From: Vulcanimicrobiota bacterium
Lineage (GTDB): Bacteria; Vulcanimicrobiota; Vulcanimicrobiia; Vulcanimicrobiales; Vulcanimicrobiaceae
DNA: 64,000 nt
Assembly (NCBI GenBank): GCA_019235995.1
Contig: JAFAJV010000032.1
Coordinates: 1 to 64,000, forward strand
Reading direction: 5' to 3'
How positions within the stretch are numbered: position 1 is the stretch's first letter; each line of letters starts with the position of its first letter. The translations under genes were made by a program, and so were the position numbers. Below, in pieces: positions 37,521 to 46,861 of this stretch. Under the pieces are notes generated by a model that searched no databases, was not told where the DNA came from, and saw only the letters and a program-made list of their open reading frames with translations.

Positions 37521-38302
37521 CTTGGGCTGTCTTCGTCGAGCACGGCCTCGATTCGTGCGTCGTCGAACGGCCTTCCGGCGCCCCGGCGCAGCTCCATCAG
37601 AAATTCACGGTTTCCCGCGGGGCCGAGCAGCGGCGAGGGGATCAGGCCTGCCGGACACAGGCCGAGGGCGACAGCCGCCTCGCGCACCTCGCGCAGCACC
37701 GCGGCATGCGTCGAACGCTCGCGCACCACGCCTCCCGAGCCGACGCGCTCCCGGCCGGCCTCGAATTGCGGCTTGACCAGCGCGACGATCCCGCCGTTCT
37801 CGCGCAGATAGCCGGCGGCGCGCGCCAAGATCGTCCGCAGCGAGATGAAGGACGCGTCGATGACGATGAGGTCGAATCCGGCGGGAAACGCGTCATTGCC
37901 CAGGAGCCGGAAGTTCGCGCGTTCCATCACCCGCACGCGCGGGTCGTTGCGCAGCCGCCAGTCGAGCTGCCCGTATCCGACGTCGATCGCCGTCACGCTC
38001 TTCGCGCCGCGCTGCAGCAGGCAGTCCGTGAACCCGCCGGTCGATGCGCCGACGTCGAGCGCCTCCGCGCCGCGCACGTCGATGCCGAATTGCTGCAGCG
38101 CTCGCTCGAGCTTTTCGCCGCCCCGGCTGACGAAGCGCCGCGGCTCCGCGACCACGATCGCCGCATCCGCCCCGACGTTCTGCCCTGCCTTCGTCGCCAC
38201 CGCGCCGTTTACGCTGACGCGCCCCTCCATGATCAGGCTGCGCGCCTGCGATCGGGTGATTTTGTTGCGGTCGGCGACGGCCGCATCGAGGCGGACCTTC
38301 AT
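37517..38302 (-). CDS. tlyA: TlyA-family rRNA 2'-O-methyltransferase (hemolysin-like)
   Basis: 261 aa. The N-terminal S4 RNA-binding domain (KITRSQARSLIMEGRVSVNG) is followed by an FtsJ-like methyltransferase domain: DVGASTGGFTDCLLQRGAKSV, FDLIVIDASFISLRTIL and ALVKPQFEAG. By family it methylates ribosomal RNA cytidines. The ATG at 38302 is 2 nt after the lipoprotein gene stop. Confidence 0.93.
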   Translation of the reverse strand: MKVRLDAAVADRNKITRSQARSLIMEGRVSVNGAVATKAGQNVGADAAIVVAEPRRFVSRGGEKLERALQQFGIDVRGAEALDVGASTGGFTDCLLQRGAKSVTAIDVGYGQLDWRLRNDPRVRVMERANFRLLGNDAFPAGFDLIVIDASFISLRTILARAAGYLRENGGIVALVKPQFEAGRERVGSGGVVRERSTHAAVLREVREAAVALGLCPAGLIPSPLLGPAGNREFLMELRRGAGRPFDDARIEAVLDEDSPR

Positions 38303-38304
38303 CT

Positions 38305-39375
38305 TCAGCGCAGTTGAACAGCCATCTGCCCGACCGCCGAGCCCCAGTCCGGATCGCCAAACGACCATGACGGTGCGTGTAGGTCAGTTAGCGCGTACCA
38401 CAAGTGTCCGCCGCTCGACGCCACGACCGTCGGTGGATATGCCAATGCGACGTTTGTACGCATTACTCGTCCGGTAGCGGAAACGCAGGTTATGGCGTCC
38501 TCGCCATTCGAGGACCCGGTGCATGCAACGTTGTTACGAAGCACCGCAAGGCCGAAGCCGGCACTCGGGGTCAAATCAAAGGTTTTTTGGAGAGCGAAGC
38601 CAGGCGCCGTCTTCGTCAGTAACCGTCCCGCATCAGAAAGTACCCACGCGCTGCCATCGGAGGAAAACGCCAAGCTGGAAAAGTTCGAGACCCCGGCAAG
38701 ATTAGCAAACGTCCAGGTGCCGTCGCCTGGCGAGAATACGCCAACTCGACTCGAGCGTCCATCTCCAACGACCACGTGGCCTCGATAATCGGTGACCGCA
38801 AAAAGCGTGTTCTTCGGGGCTCTCGCATCTTTAGGGAGCCAATGGTCGACGAGCCTGCCACCCTGAAGCTCCATAAGTGCCTGCCTGGACTCGCCTGCGA
38901 ACAGCCTATGTCGGAATAGAACCAGCGTGCCTAAGTCTTCCACGCCCTTTTCGACAGCCAGCGACGGGTGACGGCCGTCGAGGTGCACCGTAGCTATCGC
39001 AACCTCGTGCGGGCTCGGGTACGCTGCCGACAGCGTAAGGCAAGCCGTCGTGCCTGAAAGCGGCTGGATTGTAACTCCTGCGCCAGGGGGTATATTCGGC
39101 AAAAGGCTAGCGTCTTTTAGAGTGAATGACGCCCGCCGAACCTGGCCATCCTTAGCAACGAATCCGGCGGTGAGCGCACCATTTCTACCAGCGGCGTCCA
39201 CGAACCAAACGGCGTCTGCGGTCGCCCGTAATGATCTGACGTGAACGTCCTGTAATACGGTCAGCCGAGGCCGGCTGGTATAGGGCGTGGAGCAGCCGTA
39301 GAAAAACCCTGAGGCGAGCGCGAGCATACTCGCCAACAGCGCGCTCTTCAGCGTGGCGAGCCGGACATCACTCAT
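38305..39375 (-). CDS. Predicted lipoprotein of unknown function, low GC
   Basis: A 356-aa protein with a lipobox (LALASGFFYGCS) and repeated short segments such as GTWTFANLAGVSNFSSLAFS and SDGSAWVLSDAG that suggest a beta-propeller. No family recognised. Three 60-nt blocks counted here give 57-63% GC, against 77% in a tlyA block. It interrupts the usual xseB-tlyA neighbourhood, so it was probably inserted later. ATG at 39375. Confidence 0.7.
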   Translation of the reverse strand: MSDVRLATLKSALLASMLALASGFFYGCSTPYTSRPRLTVLQDVHVRSLRATADAVWFVDAAGRNGALTAGFVAKDGQVRRASFTLKDASLLPNIPPGAGVTIQPLSGTTACLTLSAAYPSPHEVAIATVHLDGRHPSLAVEKGVEDLGTLVLFRHRLFAGESRQALMELQGGRLVDHWLPKDARAPKNTLFAVTDYRGHVVVGDGRSSRVGVFSPGDGTWTFANLAGVSNFSSLAFSSDGSAWVLSDAGRLLTKTAPGFALQKTFDLTPSAGFGLAVLRNNVACTGSSNGEDAITCVSATGRVMRTNVALAYPPTVVASSGGHLWYALTDLHAPSWSFGDPDWGSAVGQMAVQLR

Positions 39376-39417
39376 ATGCCGTTACCGACGCTTTCGGCGT
39401 GTCTGAAAAGCGTCGTA

Positions 39418-39636
39418 CTAAAACGGTATTTGGTCGTCCGGTTTGGCGTCCGACATGGCTTCGTCGATCTGCGCTTGCGCGCTCTTGAGCTGCGCCTCGC
39501 ATTCGCGAGCGAGCACTTTGCCTTCTTTGAACAATGCGATCGCCCGGTCCAGTGTGGTGTTTTCGTCCTCGAGCTCTTTGACGATCGCTTCGATGCGCTC
39601 GAGTTTCGTTTCGAAACCGGGGCCCGCGTCACTCAT
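39418..39636 (-). CDS. xseB: Exodeoxyribonuclease VII small subunit
   Basis: 72 aa, the typical XseB size: FETKLERIEAIVKELEDENT and LDRAIALFKEGKVLARECEA form the helical hairpin that binds XseA. The ATG at 39636 overlaps the xseA stop by 8 nt. Confidence 0.95.
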   Translation of the reverse strand: MSDAGPGFETKLERIEAIVKELEDENTTLDRAIALFKEGKVLARECEAQLKSAQAQIDEAMSDAKPDDQIPF

Positions 39637-40912
39637 CTTCGCTCACGCGTTCGACGTTTGCGGCGAGCCTCCCGTGGAAGAGCCGCGCCTCGATCGTGTC
39701 GCCGACCGATACTTCTGCCGCGTTGCGTAGCGTTCGTCCGGCGTACGTTACGATCGCATAGCCGCGCTCCAGCGGACCCTCCGGGTTGGCCGAAAGAAGC
39801 CGGCTGCGCGCGAGCGCCAACGCGTTCGTTCGCTTGGAAACGACGCGGTCGCGCGACGCATCGAGCTTCACCAGCGTCGCGGTGAGCCGAGCGCCGCGCT
39901 CGGCGACGCGGTGGCGGGGGTTCCGCCGCTCGATGCGATTCTGCAACTGCAGTAGCCGCTCTCGCAGCTGCGAAAGACGGCGATCGATCGCGCGGCGCAG
40001 CCGCTGATCTGCGGCGTCGCGATCGCGCCCGCTTCGAACAATTTTTCTGTCGATCGCGTTGTACAGCAGCCGTTTTTGGTGCGTGATCCTCGCGGTCACC
40101 TCGGCCCACGATCCGGCGATGTACTCCGCCGCCGCGGTAGGCGTCTTGAAGACGGCGTCGGCAACCTCGTCGGCGAGGTGACGGTCGCCGGTGTGGCCGA
40201 TCGCCGTGACCACCGGATGCCGGGCTCGGACGATCGCGCGCACGACCGCCTCCGTGTTGAACGGGTAACGGTCCTCATACGATCCGCCGCCGCGGACAAC
40301 GACGATCGCGTCGGCCTTCGAGCGCGAGGCGCGATCGATTGCCTCCGCGATGTCGATTTCGGCGCCGTCGCCTTGAACTCGCGTCTCGATGAACGTGACG
40401 ACGACGTTGGGGGACTTCTCCCGCAGCGTCGTCTCAAAATCTTCGGCGCCCTGACCGCGCGCCGAAACGAGCGCTACGCGGTGTGGAAAACGCGAAACCT
40501 GGCGCTTGCGTTCTCCATCGAAGAGGCCTTCGGCCTGAAGCCGCTTGCGCAAAGCCTCGACCCGCGCGGCGATCGCGCCGACGCCGAGCGGCGCGATCGC
40601 GACGACTCGGAGCTGATACTCGCTGCTCTTCTCCCAGATTCCGATCGCGCCGGTAGCCACGACTGCGACTCCGTCGTGGACGGGCGGAAACTTTCGAACT
40701 TCCTTCCAGCCCGCGAAGCATTTCAGGACCGCGCGGCTGTCCTTGAGGCTGAAGAAGACGTTACCGCTCGACTGCGGCTTCCAGCCGGATATTTCGCCTT
40801 CGATGGCGATGCGCGTAAGCTCCGGGCGCTTCTCGAGCCAATGCTGCAGCCGCAACGAAAACTGCGACACGGTGAGCTGCAGAACTTGCGGCTCCCGGCC
40901 GAATAGCCTCAT
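39629..40912 (-). CDS. xseA: Exodeoxyribonuclease VII large subunit
   Basis: 427 aa. An N-terminal OB domain (IEGEISGWKPQSSGNVFFSL) is followed by the catalytic domain (VALVSARGQGAEDF, DAIVVVRGGGSYEDRYPFN, VVTAIGHTGDRHLADEVAD) and C-terminal coiled coils. It degrades single-stranded DNA together with XseB. The ATG at 40912 lies 8 nt after the PBP stop. Confidence 0.95.
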   Translation of the reverse strand: MRLFGREPQVLQLTVSQFSLRLQHWLEKRPELTRIAIEGEISGWKPQSSGNVFFSLKDSRAVLKCFAGWKEVRKFPPVHDGVAVVATGAIGIWEKSSEYQLRVVAIAPLGVGAIAARVEALRKRLQAEGLFDGERKRQVSRFPHRVALVSARGQGAEDFETTLREKSPNVVVTFIETRVQGDGAEIDIAEAIDRASRSKADAIVVVRGGGSYEDRYPFNTEAVVRAIVRARHPVVTAIGHTGDRHLADEVADAVFKTPTAAAEYIAGSWAEVTARITHQKRLLYNAIDRKIVRSGRDRDAADQRLRRAIDRRLSQLRERLLQLQNRIERRNPRHRVAERGARLTATLVKLDASRDRVVSKRTNALALARSRLLSANPEGPLERGYAIVTYAGRTLRNAAEVSVGDTIEARLFHGRLAANVERVSEDE

Positions 40913-40920
40913 CTCCGATT

Positions 40921-43029
40921 TCAAGGAACGGGCGTCGGTGACGGAGGCAGCGTCGGAGATTCCGACGGTGACGGCGCCAGCGTGGGCAACTCGGCCGGCG
41001 GCGTCGCGGCCTCCGACGGCATCGTGGGTTGCGGCATCGCGGGTCCAACGTAGGCGTTCGTGCTCGCGCCCGAAGCGTCGTAGCCGGCGCCGTAGCCGCC
41101 GCACGAAGATTCGGTTCCCTTCAGATAATATTCGGAGCCGCTGCCGCATCCGCTGACCTTGACGACCTCGTCGGAAGGAAACGGGAAGTCGTGCGGCGGC
41201 GTTCCCGCCAGGGCGGCCTTCATGAAGCGCGCCCAGATTCGCGCCGGGACGTTGCCGCCGTAGGACTCGTTCATCGGCGTGTAGTCGTCGTTTCCGAGCC
41301 ACACCGCGGCGACGAGGTCCGGTGTGTAGCCGACGAACCAGGCGTCGCGGAAGCTCGACGTCGTTCCCGTCTTTCCGGCCGCAGGTCGCCCGATGATCGC
41401 GTTGGGATATCCCGTCCCGCGCTTGATGACGTCTTCGAAGATCGACGTCATGATGTACGCCGTGCCCGCGCTGACGACGTCGTTGGCTTGGGGAAAGCGA
41501 TCGTCGAGCACGATGCTCCCGAGCGAATCCTTGACGAGGCGAAACGGCGTCGGATCGACGTGCAGCCCTTGATTCGCCAGCGTCGAGTAGCCGCTGGCCT
41601 GATCGAGCACCGTGATGCCCGACGAACCGAGCGCGAGCGAGAGGTTCGCCTCGAGGGGCGACATCACGCCCATCCTGTGCGCGTAATCGATCACGCGGTC
41701 CAGGCCCACCCGCTCGGCGACCTTCACGGCGACGATGTTGCGCGACATGACCAGCGCCTCGCGCAGCGTTATGGCGCCCATGTAGCTGTCGTCGTCGTCC
41801 ATCGGCGACCACTGCGTGCCGTCGCCCATCGGATAGCTCACGGCCGAGTCGTCGATGGTCGTCGAGGCCGGAATGCCCGAATCGATGGCCGCGGTGTAGT
41901 CGTAGATCTTGAAGGAGGAGCCGGGCTGACGGTGCGCCTGCCACGCGCGGTTGAACTGATTGCGCAGCGAGAATCCGGTGCCGCCGATCATGGCGACGAT
42001 CTCCCCCGTGGACGGACGCAACGCGACCAAAGCGGCCTCGTGCGCTCCAATTCCCTCGGCGATGGCCTGCTCCACGCCCCAGCTGACCGCCTCCTGGCCG
42101 ATGCGTTGAATCCGCGGATCCAGCGTGGTGAAAACCTGAAGGCCGCCCTCGTTCACGGCGCTCTTGCCGAAGAGGCGATCCAGCTGCGCGATCGCATAGG
42201 TCGTAAAGTACGGGTACTTGTACCCCTGCAGGCCCGGAGGTCGCTCCGCGATCAGCCCGAGCGGCGCCGCATACGCCGCCTGAGCCTGCGCGGGCGTGAT
42301 GTAGCCGCTCTCGACCATTCGATCGAGCACGTGGCGCTCGCGGTCGGTCGCGAGCGCGGGGTTCGAAAATGGCGAGTACACCGACGGCGCGGCGACGACG
42401 CCCGCGAGCATGGCGGCTTGCGCGAGCGTCAGCTTGTCGACGCTGCGGCCGAAGTAGGCGTGCGCGGCCGCATCCACGCCGTATGCGCCCGCCCCCAGGT
42501 AGATGATGTTGAGGTACCGCTCGAGGATCTCGTCCTTCGTGTAGTAGCGCTCGATCTCGATCGCGAGCAGCGCCTCCTGCACCTTGCGGGCGATGGAGAC
42601 CTGATCGGTCAGAAACAGGCGCCGCGCCAGCTGCTGCGTGATCGTTGAAGCGCCCTGAAGCTGCTGATGCGTGAGGTCCGCGAACGTTGCGCGGAGGATG
42701 CCGCCGAAGTCGACCCCGTGATGATAGTAGAAATTATGATCCTCGTTGGCGATGAACGCGTCGCGCACGGTCACCGGAATGCGCGAGATCGGCACCCAGA
42801 CCCGGTTCTCTTTGTAAACCGAGGCGAGCAACGACCCGTCACGCGCGTAGATGCGCGTCGTGCTGGCGGGCTGGTAGTCGGCCATGCGGCTGATGTCGGG
42901 GAGGTTGCGCGCGTATGCCGCCACCATCCCCGCGACCGCCCCGATGGCGAACAGCACGCACAGCAGGGCGGCGACGCCGAGCCCGGCCCAGACGCGGGAG
43001 CCGCGCCGGCTTCTACGCTTCCTTGGCAT
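40921..43029 (-). CDS. Bifunctional class A penicillin-binding protein (PBP1A type)
   Basis: 702 aa. One N-terminal membrane segment is followed by a GT51 glycosyltransferase domain (EDHNFYYHHGVDFGGILRA, QGASTITQQLARRLFL) and a transpeptidase domain (PGSSFKIYDY for SxxK, SRN, AGKTGTTSSF for KTG). A Pro/Ser/Thr-rich tail ends the protein. It polymerises and cross-links peptidoglycan. ATG at 43029 (MPRKRR) is chosen over 43050; it overlaps the nusB end by 17 nt. Confidence 0.95.
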   Translation of the reverse strand: MPRKRRSRRGSRVWAGLGVAALLCVLFAIGAVAGMVAAYARNLPDISRMADYQPASTTRIYARDGSLLASVYKENRVWVPISRIPVTVRDAFIANEDHNFYYHHGVDFGGILRATFADLTHQQLQGASTITQQLARRLFLTDQVSIARKVQEALLAIEIERYYTKDEILERYLNIIYLGAGAYGVDAAAHAYFGRSVDKLTLAQAAMLAGVVAAPSVYSPFSNPALATDRERHVLDRMVESGYITPAQAQAAYAAPLGLIAERPPGLQGYKYPYFTTYAIAQLDRLFGKSAVNEGGLQVFTTLDPRIQRIGQEAVSWGVEQAIAEGIGAHEAALVALRPSTGEIVAMIGGTGFSLRNQFNRAWQAHRQPGSSFKIYDYTAAIDSGIPASTTIDDSAVSYPMGDGTQWSPMDDDDSYMGAITLREALVMSRNIVAVKVAERVGLDRVIDYAHRMGVMSPLEANLSLALGSSGITVLDQASGYSTLANQGLHVDPTPFRLVKDSLGSIVLDDRFPQANDVVSAGTAYIMTSIFEDVIKRGTGYPNAIIGRPAAGKTGTTSSFRDAWFVGYTPDLVAAVWLGNDDYTPMNESYGGNVPARIWARFMKAALAGTPPHDFPFPSDEVVKVSGCGSGSEYYLKGTESSCGGYGAGYDASGASTNAYVGPAMPQPTMPSEAATPPAELPTLAPSPSESPTLPPSPTPVP

Positions 43030-43426
43030 CGGTGGCATTGGCGACGGCACTCAGCACGCCGTTGACGAATCGCCCGGAATCTTCCGTGGAGAAGCGTTTG
43101 GCGAGGGCGACCGCCTCGTTGATCGCAACCGCGGTCGGCGTTTCGGGGCGGCAGCGCAGTTCGTATGTAGCCATCTCTAAGAGCAGCCGGTCGATCGTCG
43201 GTAGGCGTTCGATCGCCCATCCCTCCAAGAGCGGGCTAACGATGCGATCCGCTTTGGGGGCGTATTCGAGCGTGCCCAGCGCCAGTTCCTCGACGAACGC
43301 GCGCTGTCCGCCGTCGGCGTTCTCGCCGACGACGTCGCGCAGGGCCGCCGCGGGCTCGCAATCGCCGACAACCACGGAGTAGAGCACCTTCAACGCCTGC
43401 TCGCGCGCCGCGCGCCGCGGCGTCAT
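43013..43426 (-). CDS. nusB: Transcription antitermination factor NusB
   Basis: A 137-aa all-helical protein: REQALKVLYSV at the start, the central DRLLLEMATYEL and the end AINEAVALAKRFSTEDSGRF plus VNGVLSAVA. It acts with NusE in rRNA antitermination. The ATG at 43426 overlaps the accC stop as ATGA. Confidence 0.95.
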   Translation of the reverse strand: MTPRRAAREQALKVLYSVVVGDCEPAAALRDVVGENADGGQRAFVEELALGTLEYAPKADRIVSPLLEGWAIERLPTIDRLLLEMATYELRCRPETPTAVAINEAVALAKRFSTEDSGRFVNGVLSAVANATDAKEA

Positions 43427-44766
43427 CGGGGCGTCGGCTCCTTGAGCAAGAGCTCGATGTCGTAGCGCCCGTCGCGAAACTCGGGGGTCGACAGGATATC
43501 GAGGCAGAGACCGACGGTCGTGCTCACGCCTTCGATCAGCGTCTCGCGCAGCGCGCGCTCCATACGGGCGATTGCGACCTCTCGCGTGTCGCCGAACGCG
43601 ACGACCTTGGCAACCATCGAGTCGTAGTATGGCGGTATCGTGGCACCCGCGTACAGGTGCGTGTCCACGCGAATCCCCGGCCCGCCCGGAAACACGACCT
43701 TCGAGACCATTCCCGCGGCGGGAGCGAAGTGATTCTGCGGGTCTTCCGCATTGATCCGGCACTCGATGGCGTGCCCGCGCGCGGCCAGATCGCGCTGCGC
43801 ATAGCCCAGTGACTCGCCGGCCGCGATGCGAATCTGTTCCTTGACGAGATCGATGTTATAGACCATCTCGGTGACCGGGTGCTCCACCTGGATTCGCGTG
43901 TTCATCTCCATGAAATAGACCTCGTCGCCGGCCACGAGGAACTCGAGCGTCCCGGCATTCGTATATCCCACGTACCTCGAAGCGCGCAATGCCATGTCGT
44001 GAAGAGCGGTTCTTGCGCGGGCGGGTAGATTCGGCGCCGGCGTTTCTTCGATGACCTTCTGGTGCGACGGCTTCTGCACGGAACAGTCGCGCTCGCCGAG
44101 GTGAACCAAGTTGCCGAAGTCGTCGCCGAGGACTTGCACCTCGATGTGCCGCGGCGCAACGATCAGCTTCTCGATATACAGGCGCCCGTCTTTGAAGCTG
44201 GCCTCGGCCTCGGCCGTCGCGCCCGCGTACGCGCGCTGCATCTCCGCGGCGTCACGCACGACGCGCATCCCGCGCCCACCGCCGCCCGCCGTGGCCTTCA
44301 GCAGCACCGGATACCCGATGGACCTCGCCACGGACTGCGCTTCCTCGGGGGAAGCGAGCACGTCGCTTCCCGGCGTCGTCGCGACGCCCGCCTCGGACAC
44401 GACCCGCTTCGCGGTGGCCTTGTCGCCCATCAGGGCGATGACGCTCGGCTTCGGTCCGATGAACGTCAGCCCATGGTCGCTGCAGATCTCGGCGAAGCGC
44501 GCATTTTCGGCAAGAAATCCGTAACCGGGATGGATAGCGTCGCAGCGGGTGATGAGCGCCGTCGAGATGATGTTCGGAATGTTCAGATACGAGCGGCCGG
44601 CCGGGCCGGGCCCCACGCAGAACGCCTCGTCCGCTTGTCGAACGTGCAGCGAATCGCGGTCCGCCTCCGAGAAGATCGCCACGGTCGCGACGCCGAGCTC
44701 TTGACACGCGCGATTGATGCGCAGCGCGATCTCGCCTCGATTGGCGATCAAGACTTTACGAAACAT
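43423..44766 (-). CDS. accC: Biotin carboxylase (acetyl-CoA carboxylase subunit)
   Basis: A 447-aa ATP-grasp enzyme: KVLIANRGEIALRINRACQE, the Gly-rich ATP loop TAGGGGRGMRVV, EMNTRIQVEHPVTEMVY and GHAIECRINAEDP. It carboxylates biotin on a carrier protein for malonyl-CoA synthesis. It follows, by 21 nt, the folK fusion whose carrier-like domain lacks the biotinyl Lys, so its true carrier must be encoded elsewhere. ATG at 44766. Confidence 0.95.
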   Translation of the reverse strand: MFRKVLIANRGEIALRINRACQELGVATVAIFSEADRDSLHVRQADEAFCVGPGPAGRSYLNIPNIISTALITRCDAIHPGYGFLAENARFAEICSDHGLTFIGPKPSVIALMGDKATAKRVVSEAGVATTPGSDVLASPEEAQSVARSIGYPVLLKATAGGGGRGMRVVRDAAEMQRAYAGATAEAEASFKDGRLYIEKLIVAPRHIEVQVLGDDFGNLVHLGERDCSVQKPSHQKVIEETPAPNLPARARTALHDMALRASRYVGYTNAGTLEFLVAGDEVYFMEMNTRIQVEHPVTEMVYNIDLVKEQIRIAAGESLGYAQRDLAARGHAIECRINAEDPQNHFAPAAGMVSKVVFPGGPGIRVDTHLYAGATIPPYYDSMVAKVVAFGDTREVAIARMERALRETLIEGVSTTVGLCLDILSTPEFRDGRYDIELLLKEPTPR

Positions 44767-44787
44767 GCGCGCAGGTTCCGGTCTAGG

Positions 44788-45675
44788 TCACCGGGCGACC
44801 GCGAAGAGCGGCTGTCCGTATTCGACCGCTGTCCCATCGATGGCAGAGATCGATACGAGCCTGCCGCCGCCCATGCTATGCACCGGCGTGCGGATGCCGA
44901 GTGCCTCGATGTATCCCAGCTCTCGATCCCCCTCGAAGGTGTCGCCCTCGGCCGGAGCCGGCCGGCTCGCGTGAAAGATTCCGACGAGATCCGCCTTGAT
45001 CGTGTCGACGCGAGGCGCCGCCGTTTTGGTCGGAGCTCGATCCGCTTCACGCCTCGACGCGATCGGCTCGGCAGCACGGAGGGCCACTTCGATGTCGTCG
45101 TCCGGCCGCGTGATTCGAACGCGCACGGCGTCGCCGTCGGCGAGGAACCGCGCGAGGGCGCGAACGCGCTCCGCGATGGAATCGTTCTCTCGAATCGGCA
45201 TCGCCGAATCGCTTTCGCCCAAAGGCGAGACGGACCTGGCTTCGCTCTCCGGTAACGCGTCGCGCAACGCAGCAAACCGCGCGTCGATTTGCGCCAAGGG
45301 CACCAGCACGAACCCCCGCTCGCGAAGATGCGGGTGCGGCACGCGCAGACTGGTTTCGTCGATGTCCAGCTCGTCGTAGAGCAGCAGATCGAGATCGATG
45401 ACGCGCGGTCCCCACCGCTCGCCGGGCGTGCGCCCGAGCCGCTGCTCCGCGGCCTGCAGTGCTTCGAGCAGATCGCGCGGCGACAGTGCTGTCTGCAGCA
45501 AAGCGACCGCGTTGGCGAACCACGGCTGATCCACTTTACCCCAGGGATCGCTGCGATAGATCGACGATTTCGCCAGCAGCGTTCCCAGTTCGCCGATCGC
45601 CGCGAAGGCGCGCTCGACGTTCGCGACCCGTCTTCCCAAATTGGACCCGATGCCGATGTACGCTCGGTGCACCAT
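44788..45675 (-). CDS. folK: Fusion of FolK (HPPK) with a degenerate biotin-carrier (AccB-like) domain
   Basis: 295 aa in one uninterrupted frame. Residues 1 to about 150 form a complete HPPK, the pyrophosphokinase of folate synthesis: YIGIGSNLGRR, SSIYRSDPWG, RWGPRVIDLDLLLYD, VPHPHLRERGFVLVPLAQI. From about 160 the sequence follows AccB: an N-terminal helical part (SIAERVRALARFLADGDAVR) and the barrel (LVGIFHASRPAP, ELGYIEALGIRTPVHS, AVEYGQPLFAV). The biotin site EAMKM is EALGI, so no lysine can be biotinylated. An internal ATG at 45201 could yield the second domain alone. It sits where accB usually does, before accC. Confidence 0.88.
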   Translation of the reverse strand: MVHRAYIGIGSNLGRRVANVERAFAAIGELGTLLAKSSIYRSDPWGKVDQPWFANAVALLQTALSPRDLLEALQAAEQRLGRTPGERWGPRVIDLDLLLYDELDIDETSLRVPHPHLRERGFVLVPLAQIDARFAALRDALPESEARSVSPLGESDSAMPIRENDSIAERVRALARFLADGDAVRVRITRPDDDIEVALRAAEPIASRREADRAPTKTAAPRVDTIKADLVGIFHASRPAPAEGDTFEGDRELGYIEALGIRTPVHSMGGGRLVSISAIDGTAVEYGQPLFAVAR

Positions 45676-46022
45676 CAGCGCGACCGGCACAGCGTCACAG
45701 AAGGAGTCGCGCCGTCGAGAATGCGGGGCTTCGCGATCGTGACGCGCGCGCGTTGGACGCGCCTCTCCTCGAAGACGGCGTCGAGCAGGTCGGCGGCGAG
45801 GCGCTCGAGCAACGCGTAGGACGTCGTGGCCACGATCTGCACGATTCGCTCGTGCAGCGCCGCGTAGTCCAGCGTTGCGCTCAAGTCGTCGGTTGCCGCC
45901 GCATCCGTCAGATCGAGCTCGGCGGATATCGCGATGTCGAACGGCTGTGCCCGCTCGCGTTCGGCGGCGTCGGCGCCGTGCTTGCCGTACGCACGAATAC
46001 CGTCCAGGCTTATCCGGTCCAT
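45675..46022 (-). CDS. folB: Dihydroneopterin aldolase
   Basis: A 115-aa protein of the folate pathway that makes 6-hydroxymethyl-dihydropterin, the substrate of FolK next door. Motifs: ISLDGIRAYGKHGADAAERE, DLSATLDYAALHERIVQI, and the end VQRARVTIAKPRIL. The ATG at 46022 overlaps the folP end by 13 nt; the stop overlaps the folK ATG by 1 nt (TGATG). Confidence 0.92.
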   Translation of the reverse strand: MDRISLDGIRAYGKHGADAAERERAQPFDIAISAELDLTDAAATDDLSATLDYAALHERIVQIVATTSYALLERLAADLLDAVFEERRVQRARVTIAKPRILDGATPSVTLCRSR

Positions 46023-46861
46023 CCGGCCGGCCTCCAATCCCGAACGACCGCGTCGGCTACGGCGATCGCATCACGCGCGGCAGCCACGTCGTGGACGCGC
46101 ACGATATCGATGCCGGCCCCAACCGCAAGCGCGGTGGTCGCGACGGTACCGTACACGCGCTCGCCGGCCTCGCGCCCGGTGAGCTTGCCGATCGTAGACT
46201 TACGCGACGCCCCGAGCATCGTCGGGAAGCCCAACGCGACGAGCCGGCCCAGCGCTCGCAGCACCACGACGTTCTGATCGGCAGTCTTTCCGAACCCGAT
46301 CCCCGGATCCAAGATGATTCTCTCACGCGCGATCCCCCGCGCCAGCGCGCGGCGGCCGCACTCCTCGAGGTATCGCAGCACCGAGTCCACGACGTCGCCG
46401 TCGTAGGTCGTCCCCCTCTGGTTGTGCATCGCGACCACCGGCATCTCGAGCTCGGCCGCTGCGTCAAGCAGCGCGTCGGACGCGCCCCAGACCGAGTTGA
46501 TCATGTCGGCCCCCGCCGCGCGTGCGGCGCGCGCAACCGCCGGCTTGTACGTGTCGACCGAGATGGGCGCATCGGCGAAGCGTTGCCTTAGCGTCGCGAT
46601 AACGGGAACGATGCGTGCCGTCTCGATGCGTTCTTCCACCGGGCGATGACCCGGCCGCGTCGATTCCCCGCCGACGTCCAAGAGGTCTGCGCCGTCGGCC
46701 CATTGCCTCGCCGCGTATTTCGCCGCGGCGACGGGCTCATCGACGCCGTCGCCGGAGAACGAGTCGGGCGTGACGTTGACGATCGCCATCACATAGGTCC
46801 GCTCGCCCCACCGGATGGGCCGACCGCGCAGCGCTAGGGAACCGCGCTCGGCATGTACCAT
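46010..46861 (-). CDS. folP: Dihydropteroate synthase
   Basis: A 283-aa TIM-barrel enzyme joining pABA to the pterin; the sulfonamide target. Motifs: MAIVNVTPDSFSGDG, DLLDVGGESTRPG, ISVDTYKPAVARAA, LDPGIGFGKTADQN, GASRKSTIGKL. The ATG at 46861 overlaps the folC end by 28 nt and leaves a normal N-terminus. Confidence 0.95.
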   Translation of the reverse strand: MVHAERGSLALRGRPIRWGERTYVMAIVNVTPDSFSGDGVDEPVAAAKYAARQWADGADLLDVGGESTRPGHRPVEERIETARIVPVIATLRQRFADAPISVDTYKPAVARAARAAGADMINSVWGASDALLDAAAELEMPVVAMHNQRGTTYDGDVVDSVLRYLEECGRRALARGIARERIILDPGIGFGKTADQNVVVLRALGRLVALGFPTMLGASRKSTIGKLTGREAGERVYGTVATTALAVGAGIDIVRVHDVAAARDAIAVADAVVRDWRPAGWTG

